Source of the DNA: Saussurea involucrata
Lineage: Eukaryota; Streptophyta; Magnoliopsida; Asterales; Asteraceae
NCBI GenBank assembly: GCA_033807775.1
Contig: CM066325.1
Coordinates: 15,130,301-15,194,300 of the forward strand
DNA: 64,000 nucleotides
Reading direction: 5' to 3'
Below, in pieces: positions 45,449 through 57,000 of the stretch (position 1 is the stretch's first letter; every line of letters starts with the position of its first letter). The translations under genes and the position numbers were made by a program. A model generated the notes under the pieces. The model was not told the DNA's origin and ran no database searches. It saw only the letters and a list, made by a program, of their open reading frames with translations.

Positions 45449-46216
45449 ATGGTGCATACAATCCGTACTAGGTTCGTTAATCGTGGAAGGGGACGCGGGC
45501 GTGGGGCCGGAGGACGGAGAGTGCCGGGACAAAGTATGTCGTTTGGGTTAGGCCCGAACGGGGGATCAGTGGGTAGCCGTCACTCTGTCACGAACCATAG
45601 TGGCGGTCACAGTTCAGGTCACAAGACCAAGGGTAACCACCTAACTAACTCCGGAGATCCGTCATCTCGTGCACCATGCCATAGAGAGTCCTCGTATGAT
45701 CCATCTGAGGATTACACTCCAAGTTCCCCTAAGACCTATGAAATGAAAGAAAAGATAGAGACTTTACAAGGAGAGATTGGCGAGTTGAAGGATAGGCTGT
45801 CCATGTCCCAAGGAGAGTTAGAGACTGCTCAAGAAAAGGTGGCAGAGTTGAGGGATAAGTTGGCCTACTCGCGTTGGGACAACGATCGGACCAAGAGTAT
45901 GCTCTACAATTTGCAACAGGCTAACTTTAAGGCGTTAACTGAGAGAGACAATCTGCAGGGGGAGAGGGATCTTTTGAAGTTAATGTTAGCACAGGAACGG
46001 GGGATTCTCGCTCGATCTTGGCGAACTCGAATGAAGGATAGGACCCGTTTCTACAAGATGGTGACGTGTGAGTACACGGGATTGGTGAAAGGTTATCTTA
46101 CGGCCTGGGTCCACACCTTCAAGATGGGCCCAAGCATGAGTCCATTGTGGAAGTTTAAGCCGTCAGTGACCTTCGCACAGTCAATCAGAGACCCTTACCT
46201 TCCTGAGGGGCCTTAA
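45449..46216 (+). CDS. Extra ORF between primer site and gag (coiled-coil protein, unknown)
   Basis: A 255-codon frame from ATG 45449. The first part is basic and Gly/Arg-rich (NRGRGRGRGAGGRR), comparable to the Arg/Gly repeat at the start of the downstream gag. Residues ~95-190 predict a continuous coiled coil (heptad-like Leu/Glu/Lys pattern from KEKIETLQGEIGELKDRL to the NLQGERDLLKLMLAQERG segment). A short basic-aromatic region and a Pro-rich tail follow. I recognise no family. A good splice acceptor context (TTTTCTTGTGGTTGTAG) ends just before the ATG, so it may be expressed from a spliced RNA. It is intact, which fits selection or youth. It lies 280 bp upstream of gag in the same orientation. 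Confidence 0.7.
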   Translation: MVHTIRTRFVNRGRGRGRGAGGRRVPGQSMSFGLGPNGGSVGSRHSVTNHSGGHSSGHKTKGNHLTNSGDPSSRAPCHRESSYDPSEDYTPSSPKTYEMKEKIETLQGEIGELKDRLSMSQGELETAQEKVAELRDKLAYSRWDNDRTKSMLYNLQQANFKALTERDNLQGERDLLKLMLAQERGILARSWRTRMKDRTRFYKMVTCEYTGLVKGYLTAWVHTFKMGPSMSPLWKFKPSVTFAQSIRDPYLPEGP

Positions 46217-46496
46217 GAATGGTGTTAGCTATCGAGAAAGAGAGAGATTTTGTAGTATTTTAGATCAATGTTTAGCCCGAGATGTTTTTTTTGATAGTTA
46301 TCTTTGAATTGTAGCTTGGAAATCCCGAATTTTGATATTTATAACGGGAATATGTAATAACCATCTCTCTCTTGAATTATTAATATATGAATGATATTGT
46401 GTGATTTGGAAATAGTAATGTTGGTCTTCTTAATTGTTCCACATATCTAACACTTAGATTTTAACATTACCCTACTATAGTCAAGTCAAGTCAAGT

Positions 46497-49400
46497 ATGG
46501 TCTCACGTGGATCCGCAAGAAACACTACTACCAAGGAGGGAGATGGCAAACAGCCACTACCAACCGGAAGGGGTCGTGGTCGCGGTCGCGGTCGAGGTCG
46601 TGGTACAACCGCAAGTTCAAGTGCGACTCTTTCTGTGCGTGCAAGCTCGGCTACCCGTAGCGTACGAGAAGGAAATGTGAGGGGAGAAAACGTTCTCACT
46701 GAAGAAGCAATAACCGAAAGATTGACTCAAGTTCTCCAAAATACCCTTCCAAATATGCTAAGGGATATGTTTGGTGACAGATTCAAGGACGCCGAAGAAG
46801 AGGAAGAGGCAAGCACCCAAAAGGAGAAAACGGTGGTTAATTCTCGAACTACTGAGAGAATGGAAGTATCAGTCAAAGACAAAGTTGAATCGCCCGAAAA
46901 ATCGAAGGTGGTACCACAAGATAAGGAAGGGGGTTGCAGTTACAAAACCTTTAGTAGCACTCGCCCAAAGGAGTTTAAAGGAGTTGAGGGTCCAGTTGCC
47001 CTGATGAATTGGGTGACCAAAATGCAGAGCTGCTTTAAGATCTGCAAGTGTTCGGAAGAACAAAAGGTGACTTATGCTGCTACCACCTTTGGGGATTCAG
47101 CTCTTCATTGGTGGGAAATGGAATGCGCCATTCGAGGGGATGAGGACATTGCTACCTTAACCTGGGAGCATATGAAGAAAATGTTGATGGATAAGTATTG
47201 CACCCAATCAGAGGTGAAGAAGTTAGAGTCGGAATTTTTGAGGTTGGAGCAAGGATCGTCATCAGTTCAAGAGTATGTGAATGAATTTTTGGAAAAGGCT
47301 AGGTTTGCTAGTTATCAAGTGGCAACTGAGCAAAGAAAGATTGACCGATTTAAGGACGGTCTAAGGATAGAGATAAAACAATATGTTGATATGACCAAAC
47401 CAACCACGTTTGTTCAAGCTGTGGAGATGGCAACTGTTGCTGAGGAGAATAACGCCAAGGCAACTGGGGAAAGGAGGGATGCCAAGAGAAAATGGGAAGG
47501 CACAAGTAAGATGACAAAGAAATCCAAAGGGGTAACGACACATGTGAAGGCACAAAACGAGGAGTTCACTATCCCTCAGTGCACCAAATGCAATCGAAGA
47601 CACAAGGGAGAGTGCTGGGTAGGAAAAGTGACGTGTTATCGATGCGGAAAACCCGGGCACACATCAAGGGAGTGTACTGAAAACAAATCTTGCTATGAAT
47701 GTGGTGCATCTGGACATCTACGACCTGAGTGCCCTAAGATCCGGAAGGGTACAATGAGCAATGTTAAGGCTTTGGGTAACGGATCAGGGAAGGGATTGGA
47801 AAAGAAGAAGGAACCACCAAAAGCACCAGGACGAGCATACAACATGACCTTGGAGGAGGCTAGGGAGTCTCCTGACGTCGTATCGGGTATGTTTCTCGTA
47901 AACAATGTCTATGCTCATGTGTTTTTTGATTCGGGTGCAAATAATAGTTTCGTTTCTTCTACTTTCCGCCACTATTTGAATAAAGACGCCTGTAGACTAG
48001 GGAAGAGCTACATGGTAGAAACCGCTGAAGGTAATCAGGTTAAGGCAGATGAAATCATTAATGGATGCACGATCTGTATAGACGGTAGAGAATTACCTGT
48101 TAGGCTGATGCCTATGCGCTTAGGGGGTTTTGATGTGGTCTTAGGGATGGACTGGTTATCCGAAAACCAGGCGCAAATTGTGTGTCACCAAAAGATGATC
48201 AAGATTCAGACTCCAGAAGGGCAGACGGTTCATGTCTATGGGGATCGGAGAAGGGGTAGTATGGGAATCATCACCACAATAAAGGCAAACAAGTGTCTTC
48301 GGAAAGGATGCATCGCTTATCTAGCGTATGCCATCGACGCTAAGTTGGAAAACAAAACGGTACAAGATGTACCAGTGGTGAAAGAATACCCGGAGGTTTT
48401 CCCGGACGACTTACCGGGACTACCACCGGAACGCCAGGTGGAGTTCCGTATTGACCTGATGCCAGGTGTGGCTCCTGTCGCACGCGCACCGTATCGGTTA
48501 GCCCCAACGGAGATGCAGGAGTTGATGAAACAACTTCAAGAGCTGATGGACAAAGGGTTTATCAGACCAAGTTCGTCGCCATGGGGAGCGCCAATCCTTT
48601 TTGTCAAGAAGAAGGATGGCTCAATGCGGATGTGCATTGATTATCGCGAGCTTAATAAGCTCACAATCAAGAATAGATACCCATTGCCAAGGATCGATGA
48701 CTTATTTGATCAATTACAAGGGGCCAGACACTTTTCGAAGATTGATTTAAGGTCAGGCTACCACCAACTGAAAGTTCGAGAAGAGGACGTGCCAAAGACT
48801 GCTTTTAGAACACGATATGGTCATTACGAGTTTGTAGTAATGCCATTTGGACTGACAAATGCACCGGCAGCATTCATGGATCTGATGAATAGGGTATGCG
48901 GTCCGTATTTGGACAAGTTCGTCATTGTATTTATTGACGACATCCTTATCTACTCGAAAACCGAAGAAGAGCACGAGAAACATCTAAGGATTATTCTAGA
49001 ATTACTGACGAGGGAAAAGTTATATGCCAAATTCTCAAAATGTGAATTTTGGTTACAAGAGGTACAATTCCTCGGTCATGTAGTCAACTCAGAAGGAATT
49101 AAGGTGGACCCGGCAAAAGTAGAAGCAGTCAGGGATTGGAAGTCGCCAAAATCAGCGTCAGAAATCCGAAGCTTTCTTGTCTTGGCAGGCTATTATCGGA
49201 GGTTTATCCAGGATTTCTCCAAAATAGCAACGCCTATGACAAAGTTGACAAAGAAGTCAGTAAAATTTGAATGGGGAGAAAAGCAAGAAGAAGCATTTCG
49301 GACACTCAAGGACAAATTGAGCAGTGCGCCGGTTCTGGCCTTACCAGAAGGAATAGAAGACTTTGTTGTCTACAGTGACGCTTCTAAGATGGGTTTGGGT

Positions 49401-51197
49401 TGCGTACTGATGCAACGGGGTAAGGTGATCGCTTATGCATCACGACAATTAAAGGAGCATGAGAAGAAATACCCAACCCATGATATGGAATTAGCAGCGG
49501 TGGTGTTCGCACTGAAGATCTGGAGACACTACCTATATGGTACAAGGTGTATGATCTATACAGATCATAAGAGCCTAAAGTATCTTTTTGATCAGAAGGA
49601 ATTGAATATGAGACAGAGAAGGTGGATGGAACTTCTCAAGGATTACGATTGTGAAATCCATTATCATCCAGGCAAGGCGAATGTAGTAGCAGACGCTTTA
49701 AGTAGGAAGGAAAGGGTTGAGCCCATCCGAGTACGGGCCATGTGGATGGACCTAAAGGTGGACTTGATAGACCAAGTTCAGGATGCTCAGAGGGAGGCTT
49801 TGCTTGGCGAAAATATTAAGAAGGAAAGGATGGTGGGGCAAATTAAGTCACTAACAGTTGGAGTAGACAAGGTATACAGACTTGGGGATCGAGTATGGAT
49901 TCCTAACTTGGGTGATTTGAGGAGCAAGATACTAGACGAGGCACATAAGTCTAAGTATACCATGCACCCGGGTGGCGATAAAATGTACAAAAATTTAAAG
50001 GAGAGCTATTGGTGGCCCGGAATGAAGAAGTCAGTAGCGGAGTATGTGGGGAAGTGCTTGACTTGCCTACAAGTGAAGACGGAACACCAAAAACCATCGG
50101 GAATGTTGCAACAAATGGAAATACCAGTATGGAAGTGGGATATGATAACAATGGATTTTGTTACCAAACTACCAAAGACGGTGAAGGGACACGATGCGAT
50201 TTGGGTAATTGTTGATCGATTGACGAAGTCTGCTCACTTCCTACCTATCAGTGAAAAATATACGTTGGAGAAGTTGGCGCAATTGTATGTCAACGAGATA
50301 GTGTCCAGACATGGTGTGCCGATATCAATCGTCTCAGATAGGGATGCAAGATTCACATCAAGATTTTGGGCAAGCTTCCAACAAGAAATGGGGACTCGTT
50401 TGAACTTAAGTACCGCCTATCACCCACAAACCGATGGCCAGAGTGAAAGGACGATACAAACACTCGAGGATATGTTAAGGGCTTGCGCTATCGATTTTGG
50501 GGGTAGTTGGGACAACCACTTACCATTAGTAGAATTTGCATACAACAATAGCTATCATTCAAGCATTAAGGCCGCACCTTTCGAAGCCTTATACGGCCGA
50601 AAGTGTAGAACACCCTTATGTTGGACAAACATTGGGGAAAGGCAATTGACTGGACCAGACTTAGTCCAGCAAACGTCTGATAAGATAGTACAGATTAGGG
50701 AAAGGATAAAGATCGCGCAAGACCGACAGAAAAGCTATGCGGATAAAAGGCGTAAGCCTTTAGAGTTTCAAGTGGGAGACCGGGTGATGCTTAAGATATC
50801 ACCCTGGAAGGGAGTGGTTCGTTTCGGTAAACGTGGGAAGTTAAGCCCAAGGTATGTAGGGCCATTCGATATTTTAGCAAAGGTGGGGGCAGTGGCCTAT
50901 CGTTTGAAGCTACCCGAAGAATTACAAGGAATTCATGACACGTTCCACGTGTCAAACTTGAGAAAGTGCTTAGCTGAGGAATCAGCGACGGTGGCATTGA
51001 AAGATGTTGAGATTAATCAAAAGTTAAGCTATGTCGAAGAACCAATTCAAGTGTTGGATAGAAAAGTAAAGAGGTTACGGAACAAGACCATTCCACTGGT
51101 CCTCGTCAAATGGAAATTTCACAAGGGATCAGAAATGACATGGGAGCCGGAGATGGATATGAAATCCAAGTACCCACAACTATTCAACGATGTGTGA
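46497..51197 (+). CDS. Gag-Pol polyprotein of Ty3/Tekay-like element
   Basis: A single 1566-codon frame from ATG 46497 with no frameshift between gag and pol. In order: an Arg/Gly repeat (24-36); a retrotransposon gag domain (~155-320, with FGDSALHWWEM); a CX2CX3HX3C cluster and two CCHC zinc knuckles (380-393, 399-412); an aspartic protease with DSG at 478-480; a reverse transcriptase with the FIDD active site at 812-815; RNase H with D961, E998 and D1023; an integrase with a zinc-binding region (HPGGDKMY to CLTC) and catalytic D1220, D1281 and E1317 (D-35-E). The C-terminal segment 1514-1563 (EEPIQVLDRK...VKWKFHKGSEMTWEPE) is chromodomain-like, as in Tekay/Del chromoviruses, where it guides insertion into marked chromatin. 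All key residues are present. Confidence 0.97.
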   Translation: MVSRGSARNTTTKEGDGKQPLPTGRGRGRGRGRGRGTTASSSATLSVRASSATRSVREGNVRGENVLTEEAITERLTQVLQNTLPNMLRDMFGDRFKDAEEEEEASTQKEKTVVNSRTTERMEVSVKDKVESPEKSKVVPQDKEGGCSYKTFSSTRPKEFKGVEGPVALMNWVTKMQSCFKICKCSEEQKVTYAATTFGDSALHWWEMECAIRGDEDIATLTWEHMKKMLMDKYCTQSEVKKLESEFLRLEQGSSSVQEYVNEFLEKARFASYQVATEQRKIDRFKDGLRIEIKQYVDMTKPTTFVQAVEMATVAEENNAKATGERRDAKRKWEGTSKMTKKSKGVTTHVKAQNEEFTIPQCTKCNRRHKGECWVGKVTCYRCGKPGHTSRECTENKSCYECGASGHLRPECPKIRKGTMSNVKALGNGSGKGLEKKKEPPKAPGRAYNMTLEEARESPDVVSGMFLVNNVYAHVFFDSGANNSFVSSTFRHYLNKDACRLGKSYMVETAEGNQVKADEIINGCTICIDGRELPVRLMPMRLGGFDVVLGMDWLSENQAQIVCHQKMIKIQTPEGQTVHVYGDRRRGSMGIITTIKANKCLRKGCIAYLAYAIDAKLENKTVQDVPVVKEYPEVFPDDLPGLPPERQVEFRIDLMPGVAPVARAPYRLAPTEMQELMKQLQELMDKGFIRPSSSPWGAPILFVKKKDGSMRMCIDYRELNKLTIKNRYPLPRIDDLFDQLQGARHFSKIDLRSGYHQLKVREEDVPKTAFRTRYGHYEFVVMPFGLTNAPAAFMDLMNRVCGPYLDKFVIVFIDDILIYSKTEEEHEKHLRIILELLTREKLYAKFSKCEFWLQEVQFLGHVVNSEGIKVDPAKVEAVRDWKSPKSASEIRSFLVLAGYYRRFIQDFSKIATPMTKLTKKSVKFEWGEKQEEAFRTLKDKLSSAPVLALPEGIEDFVVYSDASKMGLGCVLMQRGKVIAYASRQLKEHEKKYPTHDMELAAVVFALKIWRHYLYGTRCMIYTDHKSLKYLFDQKELNMRQRRWMELLKDYDCEIHYHPGKANVVADALSRKERVEPIRVRAMWMDLKVDLIDQVQDAQREALLGENIKKERMVGQIKSLTVGVDKVYRLGDRVWIPNLGDLRSKILDEAHKSKYTMHPGGDKMYKNLKESYWWPGMKKSVAEYVGKCLTCLQVKTEHQKPSGMLQQMEIPVWKWDMITMDFVTKLPKTVKGHDAIWVIVDRLTKSAHFLPISEKYTLEKLAQLYVNEIVSRHGVPISIVSDRDARFTSRFWASFQQEMGTRLNLSTAYHPQTDGQSERTIQTLEDMLRACAIDFGGSWDNHLPLVEFAYNNSYHSSIKAAPFEALYGRKCRTPLCWTNIGERQLTGPDLVQQTSDKIVQIRERIKIAQDRQKSYADKRRKPLEFQVGDRVMLKISPWKGVVRFGKRGKLSPRYVGPFDILAKVGAVAYRLKLPEELQGIHDTFHVSNLRKCLAEESATVALKDVEINQKLSYVEEPIQVLDRKVKRLRNKTIPLVLVKWKFHKGSEMTWEPEMDMKSKYPQLFNDV

Positions 51198-51223
51198 TTT
51201 CGGGGACGAAATCTGTTTTTTTT

Positions 51224-51237
51224 AAGGGGGGGAGAGT
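51224..51237 (+). other. Polypurine tract
   Basis: AAGGGGGGGAGAGT, preceded by a T-run and CGGGGACGAAAT, immediately before the right LTR. Confidence 0.92.
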
Positions 51238-53336
51238 TGTAACACCCAAAATAAAGGCATTTTGAAATAAGTATGATATTAATGACTAGAGGGTTCGTTT
51301 ATTATTGTGATTGTTACTTATTATTATTATTATTATTACTATTACTACTAATAATAATTATTATTATCATTATGAGTGTCGTTTAATACTAAATGATATT
51401 GGAAATCTTGGAAGTTTTGGTGGTATAATAAGCAAGAGAAATGGGATATATATATACATGGAAGGTGTATATATTACCTCCATAATTTTCTTTTCTCTAT
51501 ATGCATATACATGGTTCGCACTGTTGAGGAAAGAAAATTTAAAAAGAAAATGATTACTACAGAAAGTTTGGCAAAATCAGTGGTGTGATTCCACTTGCCA
51601 AATTATAGGTAAATCAAATTTATTATATTAGGGAGCAAAGTTTTTCATTCCAAAAATATATAGAAATTGGCGTATATAAATACACAGACCATAGGAGGAA
51701 GAAAGAAAACTGGTGAAAGAGGCAGCAAGTCGGGGGAGAGAGTTCGAGTTTCGTTCGACATTCAAGTAACGACGCAGGTAATATATTACGTTTAAGTTTC
51801 GGTTAACATTTTATCAATATGTAAAACCACTTAACGATGAGGTCGGCAAGGTCACTTAGTTGCAAGAACAACCGTAAAACTGCAGGCTTATAATAGTCGT
51901 CACCTCGAGCGGTAGTAGTGAAACTGGGGGTGGTCGAAACTGTGTCGTTCTCTGTTAGTCTCGACTAATCCGAAGAACGCATATATGACTGTAGAGGGCT
52001 GAGTTAGAAACAAAAATCAACACAAAACGATCGAGCAAAATTCGATCGCTCGAAACTTAAATACGGCAGTGGCCAATCCTTTCTTTTTGGCTTATGGGCA
52101 AGATGGAGAAGTGAAGAAGATGGGTCATAAGACCATGCCTCCATGGTATATATATATACACGAATATATATATATATATATATATATCAATTCCTGCAGC
52201 AAAGTTTAAAGGATGATATAAGATTAAAGGAAATTATATTTTATTCCTTGAATTAATTTCCTTGTCCTTGGAGGTTTGTTGAGATTGATGTGATAAAATA
52301 TATATATATATATATAGACATATTATGAGGGGTGGCTGAGGTGACGTGATAGTTTTATATATATTTATATGTTTATCCATACACATCTAATACTTCCTTA
52401 TACCTACTGCAATTGGGTCAGAAGTTGAAAATCCTTGTCACTTAAAAGATTAATCAGAAACTAAAAGAAATTTGGAGGTTGTTAAGGGATATATATATAT
52501 ATATATAAAGGGAATAATTAGAATATTTATTACGGTATGTGTAGGGTCGAGAGCTACCAAGTGACGATTGCAATCGCACCAAGTCAAGGTGAGTTTTCAT
52601 GAGACTTTAACTGGGATGCATGCTTATGTAAAAATTATTTGAGCATTATGTTATTTTTATATACATGTTTATGGGCTTGATACATGTATGTGAATTGTGA
52701 TTATGGTTGCATGCTAATTGTTTATATGTCTTTTTAAACATTATTTAGCATGTGTGAAATGGGTCATTATTTTAGTCGGGTATGGGAATGGGTTGATACG
52801 TCGTAAGGGATGGCATCTCCTAGGGATGGGTGACCGGACAAGGGAGAGCCGTATAACCCGGGGAAACGCCGACGACAGTAAGACCCTAACCCGACGATTT
52901 GATTAAAGAGATCTCGCTATTATTTAAAAGGGCCTTGAATATTGTGCATACTATTTTCATTTGGGTATTTTTGTTTTATGCATGATGAGACGTATGATTT
53001 GTGCATGAAACCATGAACTCACTGAGCTTTATCAAGCTGACTATTAGTATGCATCTCAGGGGCCAGAAGTTCAAAGATGGACAAAGGCAAAGGACTCGCA
53101 TAGGAGATAAATGCATCAAGCTTCTTTTGAATAAAATGTCTAGATTTTATTACATGAAATGTTATGTATTGTAACCCGGTATGGGACGGGTTAATTTTTG
53201 GGATTTTAATTTACGATTTAATTATTGTGAGACTTCCGCTGTAATACGACTTTATTAGTGTTTAAGTTTTGAGTAAATAAATGTTTTATTAAGGAAATTT
53301 ACGTGGCACCTTATGGTAAAAATCTAGGGTGTTACA
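51238..53336 (+). repeat. Tekay-like right LTR
   Basis: 2099 bp. Differences from the left copy include G/A near 51374 and 51386, C/T near 51501 and 51551, T/C near 52396 and 52918, and G/A near 53065, plus microsatellite indels. Confidence 0.96.
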
Positions 53337-53341
53337 AAAGA

Positions 53342-54003
53342 CATGTGAGTTTTTCTAAGTAAAATACGTGTATTTAAACGTGTTTTCCGAAGTGAGTACA
53401 TGAACATAAATGCCATGTTTTATTACATGATTATGCTTGTATGACAGTTTATTTGAGATGTATGCATACATTGAGGTTAGACGTAAATTGGCTAAGTCGG
53501 GGGGTGTGGCCCGCCATTGCTCATATCGGGGGGTGTGTCCCGTTTATGCCATGGGAGGAGTGACCCAGTAAGGCAGTGTGAGACTGACACGTTGTTCTTT
53601 TCGAGCGACTTCAGTGTGCCATTTACGAGTGTGATGTTACTTGAAAGTTTTATTTAAAGTTGTTTATGAAAGTACGAACTGTTTTAAATATGTATTGTTG
53701 AACTGTTGTTACTCGAGGGAACTCACTAGACCTCATGGTCTAACCCTCACATTTTCCAAACTAAACTTTTTTCACGGAAGCAGATAGTAGGAAGCTCTGG
53801 TAAGAGCCAAAAGAAGAATTAGAGTACGAACGCTTCTAGAGATAATGTTCATTTTCACTTTATAGACTTAAATTTATTCTCAGTTGTGAATAGGTTGTTT
53901 CCGCCAACCTAGTTGAGACAGATGTACCGAAATTTTGAGACCGGTTTTGGGATATTTTATATTTTATGAATGTTATGCTTTATTTCCGAGTTGGGTTGTT
54001 ACA
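53342..54003 (+). repeat. Host Ty3 left LTR, second part
   Basis: 662 bp continuing the LTR interrupted at 43199. It contains two 'tcggggggtgtgtcccg' blocks near 53497-53540, the hairpin at 53727 and the end GGGTTGTTACA. Confidence 0.8.
53727..53742 (+). other. Conserved LTR hairpin after ACTCACT motif (host Ty3)
   Basis: AACTCAC is followed by stem TAGACC, loop TCAT, stem GGTCTA (6 bp), 276 bp from the LTR end; equivalent in position to those at 5387 and 44984. Confidence 0.6.
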
Positions 54004-54005
54004 AT

Positions 54006-54018
54006 TGGTATCAGAGCC
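54006..54018 (+). other. Primer-binding site (initiator tRNA-Met) of host Ty3 element
   Basis: TGGTATCAGAGCC lies two bases after the LTR end. Confidence 0.92.
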
Positions 54019-57000
54019 ATAGTTTAAGAGATTTAGGTGACCGGATAGGCCTAAACTTAAACTGTGGAGTAGAAGGGAAACACAACTGAGATATAGGATG
54101 CTTTTAGAAAAGATCACTTTAAGTGCGCTAGTGATAGAGTAGCGAGGACCGTCATGTAAGGTAAATTTGTAATTACATTTGGCCAATGTAATCGTGAATT
54201 TACAGGTACATGAGCGTGCTCAATTGCTCTCGTTGGGAAGATTCATGAGTGTGGTAGTATGTAGTGAGTTTTGACCTTGCAATGATAGCAATGGGTTGAG
54301 GTATCGCGAGAGATCATTTATGATATGATGTATATATCTTGTAGAAGAAGTGTTGTTTGGAATGTCATGAGCCGTCTAGAGGTTGAACTTCGTGAGTTCT
54401 AAGAGGATGAATGACTGATTATGGGTAAAACTCCTGGTTTTTGGTGAGTCCCAGTTCTCGAAATCGTGGTGTAGATCAGTTGGGATGGTGAGGAAGGACG
54501 GTGTCGGGATCTTGAAAGCTTCAATTCAAGAACGAGTGGAGGATTGGAGCCCTGACCCTTTAGTCAAGCTTTTCATTGGCAGGAACAATAAAGGGAAGAT
54601 ATCAGTGTTGGATTGAAATACGTGTAGGGGTAGAATGTGAAGTAATTGGTCAAGACGCGAAGTGTATGGGATGGTTGAACAGGTAGGCTGTGAAACACAT
54701 GTGCATCAAGTTGTTGCAAGGATGGGAGAGCGACCGTTGGTCAAGGTAGGGTGCCAATGATAAGTTGTGTGGGTATAGCGGTTGACCTTGTTAGAGTGAA
54801 TAGCCTTCATTTGCGAGTTGAGTTTCATGCATTGTGTCCTTATAAGTGTTACATGACTTTTTTCATGATTAAAAGTAATTGCGTAAATAACGAATTTCTT
54901 ATTTGGAAATGAGTCGACGCGTGCAAGAGTGTGTTTACAGGAAAAGACAGAACTATTTACGTTGCAAAATAAAATTTTGAACTTAGTGAATTGCGAATCA
55001 TATCGCTATTTTTCATGTTGAGAAAAAAATCTTCGTTGCGAAAATCATTGAAGCGTTTGACCGCAAAGCTTTTATAATCCAAATGGGTATTGACATGTTG
55101 ATATTATATAAATGAGTGTGAGAGCCGACTGATTTACTTCGTGTCGGTGATTCCATGCATAACTTTTCTAGCTGTATAGGAAGAGTTTTATTCAATTTGT
55201 TTCTAATGTAACGACATCATTTTAAATGGTTAAGGTTGTGTTTACTGAAAAGTTGCGCGCGAACGATTCTCGAGATCGTTGTGCATGACTTGGTAGTTAT
55301 GAGAGTGTTGGGTCATGTGTACTCGAGTTGTTTTCAGGTGTAGTACTTTTATGAATATCCAAATATGTGAAATGATATTAAATATTGCGTCGTCATGCAT
55401 GCAGGCTATGAACTCACCAGGTCGTAGAGTTATTACATCTTAAGATAAGAAATGATTTCGAGAGTGGAGACGTATCAGTCAAACCAGTGGTGAGTGATGG
55501 TGATCGTGGTATTCGTGTTAAGAGAGAAGGGTGAACAATGGAAATGTCAGAAATGGGCTTTGGTGATGATTGTATGGTGGTAGTTTGTACTTTTGTTCGG
55601 TAAATTGAGATGTGGTCGTCGAGGGACGGTTGTGCCCGAGGGAAGGGCTAGAAGTCAGCAAGATAATTATTTTAGTAACTCGTTTTATGTAGCATTGAGA
55701 TTCTTTGGTGAATATTGTCGGCGATGAGCCTGACAATTTGGGAGTGGTCTTGTGATGTTGACCTCGCACCAAATAAGTCTTAAATTTTCCTCAAGTGCGG
55801 ACGACGGGATATGAAGTTGATTATGATATGTTGTAAGGATTAGGTTCCGTTAGGAAACCTTGTTGACGGAAAGGTTAAGGAAGCATCATCAGGTCAACTA
55901 TTAATGTTGAAGTCAACAACTATTTAAAGTGTCTTGAGCTGAAGGCGTTGTCAAGAGATTGAAATTTGAGAGAATTACCATGGTGTGGGTAAATGTAGGA
56001 GGTCGTTCAGGAAATATGTATACTTGACGATGGAACACCTCCTGTGGGCGTTAAGAATGTGGAAGATTGCTAATTGGATGAGTGTTTTACTTGCGATGTT
56101 TGGACGGTTCGTAAAAGGATGAGGAATTTAGCACAAACGAAGTGGGTGCATAGATTATATCGATCTGTAAGGGAATGTGCCCTGTCTTATGTAATGGTTT
56201 TTGGGATCGCAAAGAACCAACAAAAAACGAATAGGTTTGAGTAAATTGGGAAATCGGGAGTTGTGGTCCATCTAGATTTGGGGAAACACAAAGTCGTGAG
56301 ATAAACTTGGTTATATATATATATGCAGGTGAATATGAAGGCAAGATTGATATTGTGTACAAATGACCGTGAGAACCTGGTCTGCGGTGTGATGTTGTGG
56401 GTGAAGAATGTATGGATAAGTTAGTGGCATCATTTGCCAAGATAAATGTGCAAGCCAGTGATATGGAATGTGTTGTTAAAAGAGGTGAAGCATCAGATGG
56501 AAGCCTTTTCGGGGATTTCGGATGAGTTATACAATTTGTTAAACAAGTTGTTGGGACACGTGGTTTGTAAGTTGGCGTTATGATATGGCTATTCTCGGAA
56601 TAAAATTGCGGAGCGGTAGTGGGTGGTTACCCAAATGAGGAACCAAGTGTTTTTGGTTGGGTGAGTCGCTGGGTGAGTATATTTTTGGGATCATTGAAAG
56701 TTTAATGGAGATGTTGGATTGGTTAGTCTAAGATGTGGTGGAGTAGATGCGAAATCTTTAAGGAATGTGAATTGTTTCTTATGTGCGAAGGAATTATCCG
56801 AGAAGGTAACAGTTTGGAAATCAAGAAGTGTGTAGTGGCTTCGAACACCGGTGTCATTTCGGGATGACTTGGTTGGATACCTCAAGTTAGAATTTTGGTG
56901 CAACCGTTTGGTTATATATAGTAATGAGGAAGTGTTATCGACGCATGTGGAAAGGTCGGAAGAGGGGGCAAGTGATGTTTGGTGGGCGGTGTTCCATGCT

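Larger units (their letters stand above)
43200..53336 (+). mobile_element. Ty3/Tekay-like LTR retrotransposon, apparently complete and young
   Basis: 10,137 bp flanked by the duplication AAAGA (43195-43199, 53337-53341). LTRs are 2096 and 2099 bp (TGTAACACCC ... GGTGTTACA). Their only differences by eye are about seven transitions and microsatellite length changes, so insertion is recent on an evolutionary scale. It has a tRNA-Met primer site, a 255-codon upstream ORF, an uninterrupted 1566-codon gag-pol and a polypurine tract. Every part expected of an autonomous element is present. It sits inside the LTR of an older Ty3 element. Confidence 0.96.

Noticed and set aside
46481..50997. Frames on the - strand and in other + frames across gag-pol
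   Set aside because: They are shadows of the 1566-codon polyprotein.
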